A DNA stretch of 64,000 nt from Acholeplasmataceae bacterium. Its GTDB lineage: Bacteria > Bacillota_I > Bacilli_A > ML615J-28 > CAG-698. Position 1 is the stretch's first letter. The number at the start of each line of letters is the position of its first letter. The translations under genes and the position numbers were made by a program. The notes under the pieces are model-generated. The model saw only the letters and a list, made by a program, of their open reading frames with translations, made no database searches and had not been told where the DNA came from. Location: NCBI GenBank assembly GCA_012841865.1, contig DUTX01000063.1, forward strand, positions 1-64,000. Direction: 5' to 3'. Positions 52,966 to 63,697 of the stretch are shown one piece after another.

Positions 52966-54062
52966 AAAATAAATGCGTAGGTTGCGGCGCTCTTGTTCAG
53001 ACGAGTGATCCGCATCGGCCCGGTTTTGTCCGTGCCGATGTTTTGGGTAAGCACGGAAATGAATTTTATTGTGAGCGCTGCTATAAGCTGATTCATTACA
53101 ATCAAAAGACAGATGTTGATATCGACGAAGCAGAATTTCAAAAAAACATCATTGAACTTGGAAAAAAAGAGCTTTTGGTTGTGAATATCGTTGATATTTT
53201 TGACCTTGAAGGAACCTTTATTGATAATCTTCAAGAACTCTTTCCAAAAAGTAAAATCATCATTGTCGCAAATAAATTTGATTTGTTTTTAAATTCTGTA
53301 ATAAGTGGAAAAGTCCATGATTATTTTCGTAAATTTTTAGCAGAAAAGAATATCACACCGGAAGCTACATTGTTGATTTCTTCTTTGAAGAAAAAAGATA
53401 TTGAAACATTACTTCTGGAGATATTTCGCTTAAAAGGAAAAAAAGATGTCTGTTTTATCGGGACAACCAATGTCGGTAAAAGCACAATCATTAATGCAAT
53501 CATTAAAAAACTCGGCTTAAAGGCACGGTTTCTAACTACAAGCACCGCAATCTCCACAACTCTTGGAATCTTAAAAATTCCGCTTCCGGACGGGAGTTTT
53601 TTGCTTGATACGCCGGGAATTTTAAATCATAACCAGGCAACCTATTATTTAGGCCATCAACATCAGAAATTATTACTTTCGAAAAAATATATTCGCCCGC
53701 GAGTTTACCAACTTCTTCCGGGTCAAACCCTTTTTATCGGCGGCTTTTGCCGTTTGGATTTTGTCTCTGGAATGTCTTCGTCTTTTGTCATTAATGTTCC
53801 GAATCCCGTTTTCGTTCACCGCACAAAAATTACGGCTGCATCTCACTTTTATGAGAAACATAAAGACGATATTTTAATTATTCCCGATCCGACCGAAAGA
53901 AAAAAACTTGGCGGAATCCAAAAATATCATTTTACTTTTGAAGAGAAAAAGCAAGATATTGCTATATCCGGATTAGGTTTTATTACTTTAATCGGTAAAG
54001 GCGAAGTGGATTTTTATTGTTTTGAGAAAATTAAAATAAGTTTTAGAGAGGCGATAGTTTGA
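52962..54062 (+). CDS. yqeH: Ribosome biogenesis GTPase YqeH
   Basis: 366 residues. An N-terminal zinc finger (CVGCGALVQ and CERCYKLIH) precedes a circularly permuted GTPase: G4 NKFD appears before G1 GTTNVGKST and the G3 DTPG motif. YqeH supports assembly of the 30S subunit. It overlaps yqeG by 4 bp and yqeK by 4 bp. Confidence 0.96.
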   Translation: MKNKCVGCGALVQTSDPHRPGFVRADVLGKHGNEFYCERCYKLIHYNQKTDVDIDEAEFQKNIIELGKKELLVVNIVDIFDLEGTFIDNLQELFPKSKIIIVANKFDLFLNSVISGKVHDYFRKFLAEKNITPEATLLISSLKKKDIETLLLEIFRLKGKKDVCFIGTTNVGKSTIINAIIKKLGLKARFLTTSTAISTTLGILKIPLPDGSFLLDTPGILNHNQATYYLGHQHQKLLLSKKYIRPRVYQLLPGQTLFIGGFCRLDFVSGMSSSFVINVPNPVFVHRTKITAASHFYEKHKDDILIIPDPTERKKLGGIQKYHFTFEEKKQDIAISGLGFITLIGKGEVDFYCFEKIKISFREAIV

Positions 54063-54640
54063 AAACAAGCGCAGAATTTGATGTAATCCTTTGGAATAAA
54101 TATCTAAGTTCGGGAAGTAAGGATATTAAGCTTCGTTACGAGCACTCGCTTGCGGTAAAAAAGAAAGCTTTAGAGTTGATCGATACCTTTAATTTCAAAC
54201 TTGATAAAGAAAAAACAGCGATAGCGGCGGTGCTCCATGATTATGCGAAATATGAAACAAAAGAGCGCTACCGGGAGATAGTAAAAAGGTATGAGCTTGA
54301 TATTGCGCTATTAGATGAAAATCCTAAAGTGCATCATTCATTACTCGGACCTTTTGTCATCAAAGAAGAATTGGGATTAGAAGATGAAGAGATTCTTGCT
54401 GCGATTGCGACTCATACGCTTGGTTCGCTTAAGATGAGTTTGCTTGGTGAAGTGATTTTTCTTGCAGATTTTACAGAAGATGGCCGCATAGGCCCTGAGT
54501 TTGAAGCAGCAAAAAGACTATCGCGGATTGATTTTTACGGGGCGATCTTAGAGAAAATTAAAAGTAAGTTAAGGATTTATCCTGACGAATTAAGTTTAAA
54601 ATTATATCAGAAATACCAGGAGGTAAAATGGAAATCTTAA
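54059..54640 (+). CDS. yqeK: YqeK HD-domain hydrolase
   Basis: 193 residues with a TTG start after GAGAGGCG. The HD motif is AAVLHDYAKYE, and other ligands are in HHSLLGP and ATHTLGSLKM. YqeK cleaves diadenosine tetraphosphate. In most Firmicutes nadD lies directly upstream; here yqeH precedes it, so nadD is elsewhere. It overlaps rsfS by 13 bp. Confidence 0.93.
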   Translation: MKTSAEFDVILWNKYLSSGSKDIKLRYEHSLAVKKKALELIDTFNFKLDKEKTAIAAVLHDYAKYETKERYREIVKRYELDIALLDENPKVHHSLLGPFVIKEELGLEDEEILAAIATHTLGSLKMSLLGEVIFLADFTEDGRIGPEFEAAKRLSRIDFYGAILEKIKSKLRIYPDELSLKLYQKYQEVKWKS

Positions 54641-54969
54641 AAGATGTGATTAAATCCCTTTATGATGCAAAAGTTGAAGATATCAAGATTTATGATACTG
54701 CTAAAATTACGCCTTTTTATGATTTGGTAGTAAATGCTACCGCCAATAACTCGCGTCAGCTTTCCGCAACCGTTCAGAAACTAAGGAAACTAAGCGAAGA
54801 AAAAGGATATTATTTGAAAGGAATCGAAGGTTTAAGCGGAGGTTATTGGGCGCTTATTGATATGCGTGAGGTTTTAGTTAATATCTTTTTAACGGAAGAA
54901 CGAGAAAAATATAATCTCGACAAACTTTGGAAAGATCTCCCGCAAATAAATCCGGAAACTTACTTATAA
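54628..54969 (+). CDS. rsfS: Ribosomal silencing factor RsfS
   Basis: 113 residues. The DAKVEDIKIYD N-terminus and the FYDLVVNATANNSRQLSA core are family signatures. It binds L14 and blocks subunit joining when nutrients are short. It overlaps yqeK and ends the ribosome-assembly set. Confidence 0.95.
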   Translation: MEILKDVIKSLYDAKVEDIKIYDTAKITPFYDLVVNATANNSRQLSATVQKLRKLSEEKGYYLKGIEGLSGGYWALIDMREVLVNIFLTEEREKYNLDKLWKDLPQINPETYL

Positions 54970-55008
54970 AACAAGTCTTTATCGGAAAAACTATTTCCGG
55001 TGAAGAAA

Positions 55009-55158
55009 ATGAAAAATTATTATATTACGAAAACTGATAAAGGCTATCAGTTTTATATTCTTGCGAAAGAAGAAAAAGGAAAGAAGAAAAAGAAGAAAAA
55101 CTTCCAGGAAGAAATCGGACTTGAACTTCTTTACAAAGATTCAAACCGCGAAAAATGA
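55009..55158 (+). CDS. Small basic protein, 49 residues
   Basis: Starts MKNYYITKTDKGYQFYIL, with a KKKKKK patch and an acidic end (EEIGLELLYKDSNREK). The ribosome-binding site GGTGAAG lies beside a CGGAAA/TTTCCG hairpin (54983-54999). No known domain. It follows rsfS by 39 bases, so it may belong to that operon. It is short and only moderately supported. Confidence 0.5.
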   Translation: MKNYYITKTDKGYQFYILAKEEKGKKKKKKNFQEEIGLELLYKDSNREK

Positions 55159-55203
55159 TGTATATTATCAATTAGATTCTTATATAATGATATTGGTGAG
55201 ATC

Positions 55204-55440
55204 ATGCTTTATGGCGACCTGCAAACTAAAGATGTTATCAATGTCGTTGACGGAAGCAAATTGGGAAGAATCTCGAATCTCGAGATTGACCCGACCAGCG
55301 GCCGCATCATCTCGATTACTGTTCAACCCAATACCAGACTTGCCAATTTCTTTTCTTCAAGCAATAATGCGATCATTCCCTGGAACCAGATTGTTAAAAT
55401 TGGTGGGGAAGTAATCATCGTAAATTATTCCAATTATTAA
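55204..55440 (+). CDS. YlmC/YmxH family PRC-barrel protein
   Basis: 78 residues. A PRC-barrel pattern: LYGDLQTKDVINVVDGSKLGRISNLEID, then IPWNQIVKIGGEVIIV. YlmC/YmxH proteins are associated with sporulation in Bacilli but occur in non-spore-formers too. A -10 box (TATAAT) near 55182 and a GGTGAG site precede it. Confidence 0.88.
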   Translation: MLYGDLQTKDVINVVDGSKLGRISNLEIDPTSGRIISITVQPNTRLANFFSSSNNAIIPWNQIVKIGGEVIIVNYSNY

Positions 55441-55523
55441 TAAAGAACGTAACCCGGAAATTGTTAGTTTCTGCTTAACAATTTCTTTTTTATATGTTAT
55501 AATTCATCAAGATGGAGGAAATT

Positions 55524-56432
55524 ATGAATTGTATTTTTGGAATTGATATCGGCGGAACCGAAATAAAAATCGGAAAATTTCACTATGATAAATTGTTGTT
55601 AAAGACAAGTATTAAGACCGATGTAAGTGATCAAGGGAAGAGGATTCTTGCTGATGTTTTTAATAAAATAGATGAATTAAGCCAAGGGGATAACATTGTA
55701 GGCATCGGTGTCGGTGTTCCCGGTCCGGTGGTGAAAGGTGTTGTAAACGGTTGTCAGAATCTGGGTTGGGGCATTGTAGAAGCAGAAGCGATTATCAAAG
55801 AAAGATACCCTGATGCTCGGGTTCGGGTTTTAAATGATGCCAATGTTGCCGCTATCGGCGAGATGGCAGCAGGCAGCGCCCAAAAATACCGCGATTTTGT
55901 AATGGTAACGCTTGGAACCGGAATCGGCGGTGGTATTGTCATTAACGGCGAAGTTTATGAAGGAGCGACTGGTGCCGGAGGCGAAATCGGTCATATCCAA
56001 ATTTTAAACGCTAAACAAAGAAGATGTAACTGTGGCAAATTTGATTGTTTTGAAAAATATGCGAGTGCGACAGGCCTTGTTACTACGGCTTTAGAGCTGA
56101 TGCAAGGCAGGGAGACCAAATTACATGATCTGGAAGTAAGCTCAAAGAATATCTTTGATTTGGCGAAGACAGGAGATGAAGTTGCGCTTGCTGCAGTGAA
56201 TCAGATGGTGGATGTTCTCGCAGGAACGCTTGGGAATATTGCTGCCGCACTTAATCCCGAAGCATTTGTCATCGGCGGCGGTGTTTCAAAAGCCGGGAGT
56301 TTCTTGTTGGACAAGTTGGTTGCTAAATTCCGGGAGGTTGCATTTTATCCGGTCGCAGATACAGAGTTTGTGCTTGCATCCTTAGGTAATGATGCCGGAA
56401 TCTACGGAGCCGCTTATGTCGCGAGAAAATAA
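55524..56432 (+). CDS. glcK: ROK family glucokinase
   Basis: 302 residues with start at 55524 after GGAGG. GIDIGGTEIKIG is the phosphate-binding loop. The GHIQILNAKQRRCNCGKFDCFEKYASATG region carries the ROK zinc cysteines. It phosphorylates glucose or a related hexose with ATP. The next gene begins 17 bases inside its 3' end. Confidence 0.93.
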   Translation: MNCIFGIDIGGTEIKIGKFHYDKLLLKTSIKTDVSDQGKRILADVFNKIDELSQGDNIVGIGVGVPGPVVKGVVNGCQNLGWGIVEAEAIIKERYPDARVRVLNDANVAAIGEMAAGSAQKYRDFVMVTLGTGIGGGIVINGEVYEGATGAGGEIGHIQILNAKQRRCNCGKFDCFEKYASATGLVTTALELMQGRETKLHDLEVSSKNIFDLAKTGDEVALAAVNQMVDVLAGTLGNIAAALNPEAFVIGGGVSKAGSFLLDKLVAKFREVAFYPVADTEFVLASLGNDAGIYGAAYVARK

Positions 56433-57063
56433 CTTAAAAGTAACTCGCTTTACATCTTCGCTTATTGCATGTAATCTTTATCTTTTAGAAAATAGCGAAG
56501 GTGAAGTAATTATTGATCCTGCTGTTGAATATGAACGAGTTTTTGAAAAGCGGGAAGAGAGACTGAAAGGGATAATACTCACTCATTGTCATTTTGATCA
56601 TCTTCTTGCTTTAGAAACTTATTTAAAAAAGAGCGATTGTCCCGTATATTTGCATGAAGCCGGGCTTGAAAAACTAAACGACCCGGAGAAAAACGCAAGC
56701 AGTTTAATCAATCAAGATTGGCGCTTTCCGATTCCAAAAGAGCGAATGGTTATTATCGAATCTGATACTACCCATCATTTACTTGGGAAAACCTTTCGGT
56801 TCTTAGAAACTCCGGGGCATGCCTCCTGTGCTTTATGTATTATTGTTGATGATTATCTTTTTACCGGCGATACTTTGTTTAAAGGAGCGGTCGGACGTAC
56901 CGATTTGGTCAGCTCCGATTCGAAAGCAATGCGGAAAAGTCTCGACAAACTTTATGCTTTGGCAGACGATTATAGCGTCTATCCCGGTCATGGGGATAAA
57001 ACCAATTTGAACTATGAAAAAAACACAAATCCTTTTTTGAAATGGAGTTTGAGAAATGTATAA
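56416..57063 (+). CDS. Metallo-beta-lactamase-fold hydrolase (glyoxalase II type)
   Basis: 215 residues. The start at 56416 has GGAG upstream. The zinc motif THCHFDH (HxHxDH) and further ligands in TPGHASCAL, TGDTLF and YPGHGD are complete. The substrate may be S-lactoylglutathione-like, but no glutathione pathway is seen, so the target is open. It overlaps glcK and nfnA. Confidence 0.9.
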   Translation: MSRENNLKVTRFTSSLIACNLYLLENSEGEVIIDPAVEYERVFEKREERLKGIILTHCHFDHLLALETYLKKSDCPVYLHEAGLEKLNDPEKNASSLINQDWRFPIPKERMVIIESDTTHHLLGKTFRFLETPGHASCALCIIVDDYLFTGDTLFKGAVGRTDLVSSDSKAMRKSLDKLYALADDYSVYPGHGDKTNLNYEKNTNPFLKWSLRNV

Positions 57064-57874
57064 AATAGTTCGCAGAGAAAATCTCAACAGCACTGTTACT
57101 TTATTTGAGGTCGAAGCACCGGATATTGCGAAAAGATGCAAACCCGGTCAATTTATTATTCTAAGAGTCGATGAATTCGGAGAACGAATTCCCTTAACTA
57201 TTGCTTCTTATGATGCCGAAAAAGGCACTATCACAATCATTTTTCAGGTTGTCGGTTTATCGACTCGCAAACTAAATGCCCTCCAAACAGGGGATTATAT
57301 TCTTGATTTTGTCGGCCCTTTAGGAAAACCTTCTGATATAGAAGGTTTAAAAAAGGTATGTATCGTAGTTGGTGGGGTCGGAAGTGCAATCGGTTATCCG
57401 CTCGCCAGGGAATTAAAACGCTGCGGTGCTTACGTCGATACAGTTCTCGGCTTTCGGACCAAAGATTTGATTATTCTTGAAGATGATTTCCACAAAATCA
57501 GCAATAATTTATATCTGGTAACAGATGATGGCTCTGCGGGACAAAAAGGTTTGGTTACCGATGTCTTAAAAGAACTTTTAAAAACTGAAAAATATGATGT
57601 CGTCTATGCAATCGGTCCACTCGTGATGATGAAATATGTTGCCCTTTTAGGCAAAGAATACGAGCAAAGAACCATTGTCAGTATGAATCCAATCATGATT
57701 GACGGAACTGGAATGTGCGGAGGGTGCCGACTTACAATTAACGGTGAAATTAAATTTGCTTGTGTTGACGGTCCGGAATTTGATGCTTTTGGAATTGATT
57801 TTGACGAAGCAATCCAAAGATCCAAAATCTATCAAAAAGAAGAGCGGGAAGCGGATTGTAGGTTGGGTGTATGA
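57056..57874 (+). CDS. nfnA: NfnA-like FAD/NAD(P) reductase subunit (2Fe-2S)
   Basis: 272 residues. A flavin-binding barrel (GQFIILRVDEFGERIPLTIAS), an NAD-binding GGVGSAIGYPLARELK, and a C-terminal 2Fe-2S site with GTGMCGGCR and FACVDGPEFD. With NfnB it forms NADH-dependent ferredoxin:NADP oxidoreductase, which bifurcates electrons between NADH, ferredoxin and NADPH. It overlaps nfnB by 4 bp. Confidence 0.92.
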   Translation: MYKIVRRENLNSTVTLFEVEAPDIAKRCKPGQFIILRVDEFGERIPLTIASYDAEKGTITIIFQVVGLSTRKLNALQTGDYILDFVGPLGKPSDIEGLKKVCIVVGGVGSAIGYPLARELKRCGAYVDTVLGFRTKDLIILEDDFHKISNNLYLVTDDGSAGQKGLVTDVLKELLKTEKYDVVYAIGPLVMMKYVALLGKEYEQRTIVSMNPIMIDGTGMCGGCRLTINGEIKFACVDGPEFDAFGIDFDEAIQRSKIYQKEEREADCRLGV

Positions 57875-59241
57875 AAAAGCGAGTAGAAATGAAACAACAA
57901 GCGCCTGAAGCAAGAATCAAAAACTTTTTCGAGGTCGCTTTAGGATATACAAAGGAAGAAGCGGTCCTGGAAGCTTCGCGTTGTTTGGATTGTAAACATG
58001 CTCCCTGTGTTTCGGGTTGCCCGGTAAATATCAATATTCCGAAATTTATAAAAGAACTTCGTGATGATAATTTAGAATCTGCGGCCGAAACAATACTTGA
58101 AGCAAACTTCTTACCGGGAATTTGTGGGCGGGTGTGTCCGCAAGAAACCCAATGTGAAGCAAGATGCGTTCGCGGGATTAAAGGCGAGGCGATTGCGATT
58201 GGCAGACTCGAAAGATTTGTCGGCGATAACTATCAACCAAAAATCCAACAAGCAAAAATTGAAAAAGAAAAAGTAGCAATCATCGGCTCCGGTCCCGCAG
58301 GTTTAGCCTGTGCCTCCGTACTTGCTCAAAAAGGTTATGAGGTTCATGTCTTTGAAGCCCTCCATGCCTTAGGCGGGGTCTTAATCTATGGGATTCCGGA
58401 ATTTAGGTTGCCGAAGAAGGTTGTAAAAGCAGAGATTGAGAATTTGGAAAAGCTTGGAGTCACTTATCATCCAAATATGGTTATCGGGCGCACTAAGACG
58501 ATCAATGACTTATTTAATGAAGGATTCCAAGCCGTTTTTATCGGAACCGGTGCGGGACTGCCGAAATTTTTAGGTATCCCGGGCGAAAATTTAAACGGTG
58601 TCTACTCTGCAAACGAATTCCTGACTCGAATCAATCTGATGAAAGCATATCAAACAGAATATGACACTCCGCTTCGAAAAATGAAACGAGTCGCGGTTAT
58701 CGGCGGCGGCAATGTTGCTATGGACGCTGCTCGCTCCGCAATCCGTCTTGATGCGGAAGAAGTATATCTGATTTACAGACGCGGCCGCGAAGAAATGCCA
58801 GCACGTTTGGAAGAAATCGAACATGCGGAAGAAGAAGGAGTACAGTTAAAACTCTTAACTAACCCCGTCCGGATAATTGGTGATTCAGAAAGGAATGTCA
58901 TCGCACTTGAATGTGTAAAAATGGTATTAGGTGAAGTCGATGCGAGCGGCAGAAGACGCCCTGTTCCAGGCATCGGCACCAATTTTGAAATTAAATGCGA
59001 TACCGTCATTATGGCAATCGGCAATCACCCAAATCCTTTACTCGCTTCTACAATGCCCGAATTAGAGGTCAATAAATGGGGTTGTATTGTTGTTGATGAA
59101 AACTTAAAAACCTCCGTACCAGGTGTTTATGCCGGCGGTGATATCGTTACCGGAGCGGCGACGGTGATTCTAGCCATGGGGGCTGGAAAAAAAGCTGCTG
59201 TAGAAATTGATAAATACATTCGGAGTCGCTATGCAATTTGA
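57871..59241 (+). CDS. nfnB: NfnB-like subunit (GltD-type, 4Fe-4S, FAD)
   Basis: 456 residues. Eight N-terminal cysteines (CLDCKHAPCVSGCP and CGRVCPQETQCEARC) ligate two 4Fe-4S clusters. GSGPAGLACASVLAQKG is the FAD fold and GGGNVAMDAARSA the NADPH fold. No glutamate synthase large subunit follows, and nfnA precedes it, so it is Nfn rather than GltD. It is a main source of NADPH, matching the NADP-dependent GdhA. Confidence 0.94.
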   Translation: MKKRVEMKQQAPEARIKNFFEVALGYTKEEAVLEASRCLDCKHAPCVSGCPVNINIPKFIKELRDDNLESAAETILEANFLPGICGRVCPQETQCEARCVRGIKGEAIAIGRLERFVGDNYQPKIQQAKIEKEKVAIIGSGPAGLACASVLAQKGYEVHVFEALHALGGVLIYGIPEFRLPKKVVKAEIENLEKLGVTYHPNMVIGRTKTINDLFNEGFQAVFIGTGAGLPKFLGIPGENLNGVYSANEFLTRINLMKAYQTEYDTPLRKMKRVAVIGGGNVAMDAARSAIRLDAEEVYLIYRRGREEMPARLEEIEHAEEEGVQLKLLTNPVRIIGDSERNVIALECVKMVLGEVDASGRRRPVPGIGTNFEIKCDTVIMAIGNHPNPLLASTMPELEVNKWGCIVVDENLKTSVPGVYAGGDIVTGAATVILAMGAGKKAAVEIDKYIRSRYAI

Positions 59242-59911
59242 AGAAAACTTACGCCAAAGATTACTATCTTTAAAAGATGAAGCTTATTATGATTTTACAG
59301 CCAATCTAGTTCCGGGCTCCACTCATATCGGGATTAGGATTCCGGTTTTAAGAAAACTTGCGAAAGAATTTTTAAAGGAAGATTATGAAAAATATCTTGC
59401 AGTAAAGAGTCTATACAGCGAAGAAAAAATGATTAAAGGCTTTATCATAGCTGGTTTAAAAAAGGAATTTTCGATTATACTTCGCTATTTGGAAGCAATC
59501 CTACCGGAAATTGATAATTGGAGTATATGTGATTCCGTCGCTTCTTCACTTAAAATCTTTAAAAAGCATCTTCAAGAAGGAAAATCATTTATTGATTCTT
59601 GCTTAAAGAGTGAATCTACCTATACAATTCGTTTCGGACTGATTTTGCTTCTCTGTTATTACATAAACGATGATTATTTAGATTATATTTTTAATGTCAT
59701 CGAAACAATCAAAAGCGAAGAATACTATGTCAGAATGGCTCTCGCTTGGCTGATTTCCGTTCTTTATGTAAAATATCCAGAAGAGACACTCCGGCTTTTT
59801 GATGGAAGACTTGATAAGTTTACCCATAATAAAGCTATCAGTAAAATTTGTGATTCTATGCAAGTTCCGAAAGAAAAGAAGGATTATTTGCGAAGTTTCC
59901 GCAGAAAATAG
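59231..59911 (+). CDS. alkD: AlkD-like DNA alkylation repair protein
   Basis: 226 residues with start at 59231 after CGGAG. HEAT-like repeats with LVPGSTHIGIRIPVLRKLAKEF and NWSICDSVASSLK, where Trp and Asp line the DNA-lesion site. It removes alkylated purines. It overlaps nfnB by 11 bp. It may compensate for the AlkA-type gene lost at 42570. Confidence 0.9.
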   Translation: MQFEENLRQRLLSLKDEAYYDFTANLVPGSTHIGIRIPVLRKLAKEFLKEDYEKYLAVKSLYSEEKMIKGFIIAGLKKEFSIILRYLEAILPEIDNWSICDSVASSLKIFKKHLQEGKSFIDSCLKSESTYTIRFGLILLLCYYINDDYLDYIFNVIETIKSEEYYVRMALAWLISVLYVKYPEETLRLFDGRLDKFTHNKAISKICDSMQVPKEKKDYLRSFRRK

Positions 59912-59936
59912 AGGGTCTGTAAAGAATTTTGTTGAT

Positions 59937-59987
59937 AAAAAGGTCTATGTTGATTCTCACTTTGCTGAGAAAACAAAGACCTTTTTT
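59937..59987 (+). terminator. Terminator of the glcK-alkD operon
   Basis: A 10-bp stem AAAAAGGTCT/AGACCTTTTT (59937-59946/59977-59986) with an inner TTCTCA/TGAGAA helix. Confidence 0.88.
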
Positions 59988-60032
59988 GCTACGCTTTTTC
60001 GGCATTGTACGGAATAATTTCAGAGTATTACC

Positions 60033-60129
60033 TTGATGAAAATAAAACAACGCGTATACTTTAACCTCCAATTATTTTACATAATCAAATAAACAGGAAT
60101 TTATGGAGGATAAATTCCTATTTTTATTT
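60033..60129 (+). ncRNA. Possible short RNA with promoter and terminator
   Basis: A promoter-like pair TTGATG/TATACT (60033-60038/60055-60060, 16-bp spacer) is followed by a perfect 10-bp hairpin AGGAATTTAT/ATAAATTCCT (60095-60104/60110-60119), loop GGAGG and T-rich tail. The predicted transcript is about 65 nt with no ORF. Near the predicted start lies CCTCC (60065-60069), complementary to that loop. Weakly supported. Confidence 0.3.
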
Positions 60130-60176
60130 ATGTATAAATATTTTTATAATTCATAAAATAAATTAGCATATTACGC

Positions 60177-60236
60177 TTGACAGTGCTAATTAAAAAAGGT
60201 ATAATAGTATTAGCATTTTAAGGTTTAGAGTGCTAA
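60177..60236 (+). promoter_or_regulatory. Promoter with CIRCE operator of the hrcA-dnaK operon
   Basis: -35 TTGACA (60177-60182), 17-bp spacer, -10 TATAAT (60200-60205). CIRCE at 60210-60236: TTAGCATTT, 9 bp, GAGTGCTAA. The left arm differs from a perfect palindrome at two positions. The promoter layout is nearly the same as at 3638-3696. Confidence 0.95.
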
Positions 60237-60250
60237 TAAAGGAGGCGCCT

Positions 60251-61261
60251 ATGTTATCCGAACGCCAAAAATTAGTTTTAAAAGCAATTGTGGAAGAATA
60301 TGTCCAGTCCAATGAGCCGGTCGGTTCAAAGAGTTTGGTCAATGTTTATGGTCTAAATGTTTCTTCCGCAACCATCCGTAACGATATGGCCTTTATGGAA
60401 CAACAGGGACTAATAGAGAAAACACATAGTTCGAGCGGTCGGATACCTTCCGAAAATGGCTATCGTTACTATGTCCAAATGATACTTTCGGAAAGAGAAC
60501 AAGAAGTAAAATCTTTTCCCTTAATTGATCAGATTTTTAGAAGACATATTAGCAGTCGCGAGGAAGCGATCAAAGAATCTATGTCATTGGTCGCGGAACT
60601 GACCAATTATGCTACGATTGTTCTCGGGTCTCAAAGTCACAATTCCCGGATTAAGAAAATCCAATTGGTGGCGCTTGATGAAAGTCGCGCCGTAGTTTTA
60701 ATCGTCACCAATCATGGGTATGTGGAAAGCAAAAAAATTTTGATTCCGGAATATCTAAATATCCGCGATCTGGAAAAAGTATGTTTGATTCTGAATGATA
60801 TCTTAAAGGAATGCCTGATTACCGACATTGATAAAACAATTAAAGCTCAATTGAGCGATGGCAAGATTAGAGCATATCTTGATTATTATGACGAGTTAGT
60901 CAGCACCTTTGTCAGAATCTTTACTGAGATGGTTCAGGATAAATATTTCCTGACCGGCCAAAGCAATATATTAAGTTTGCCGGAATTCCAGGATGTGGGT
61001 AAAGTCAAAGAATTTTTAAATGCAATCGAAAACCAAGAAATATTGAAGGTTGTAGAAACAAGCACGGACAGAATCACTGTTCGGATAGGTCAAGAAAACA
61101 CCGTTCAGGCCTTAAAAGACTGTACGGTCATAACCGTTCCCTATGAGCTTGATGACGGCAAGCGGGGAGCAATTGCTGTGCTCGGGCCAACGAGGATGGA
61201 ATATCAAAAGATTATTCCCCTATTGGAATATATAGCAGAAAATATTAAGAAAGTGGTATAG
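60251..61261 (+). CDS. hrcA: Heat-inducible transcription repressor HrcA
   Basis: 336 residues. An N-terminal winged helix (LSERQKLVLKAIVEEYVQSNEPVGSKSL, SSATIRNDMAFMEQQGLIEKTHSSSGRIPSENGYRYYV) and a C-terminal GAF-like domain. It binds CIRCE and needs GroEL to stay active. The start at 60251 follows AAAGGAGG. It represses this operon and the hsp20-groESL operon. Confidence 0.97.
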   Translation: MLSERQKLVLKAIVEEYVQSNEPVGSKSLVNVYGLNVSSATIRNDMAFMEQQGLIEKTHSSSGRIPSENGYRYYVQMILSEREQEVKSFPLIDQIFRRHISSREEAIKESMSLVAELTNYATIVLGSQSHNSRIKKIQLVALDESRAVVLIVTNHGYVESKKILIPEYLNIRDLEKVCLILNDILKECLITDIDKTIKAQLSDGKIRAYLDYYDELVSTFVRIFTEMVQDKYFLTGQSNILSLPEFQDVGKVKEFLNAIENQEILKVVETSTDRITVRIGQENTVQALKDCTVITVPYELDDGKRGAIAVLGPTRMEYQKIIPLLEYIAENIKKVV

Positions 61262-63671
<2,410 letters not shown>

Positions 63672-63697
63672 AGTCTTCGGAAGAGAGTGATTGATTT

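Noticed and set aside
57871-59241. Glutamate synthase small subunit (GltD)
   Set aside because: No large subunit is present and nfnA overlaps directly upstream, so Nfn is the better call.
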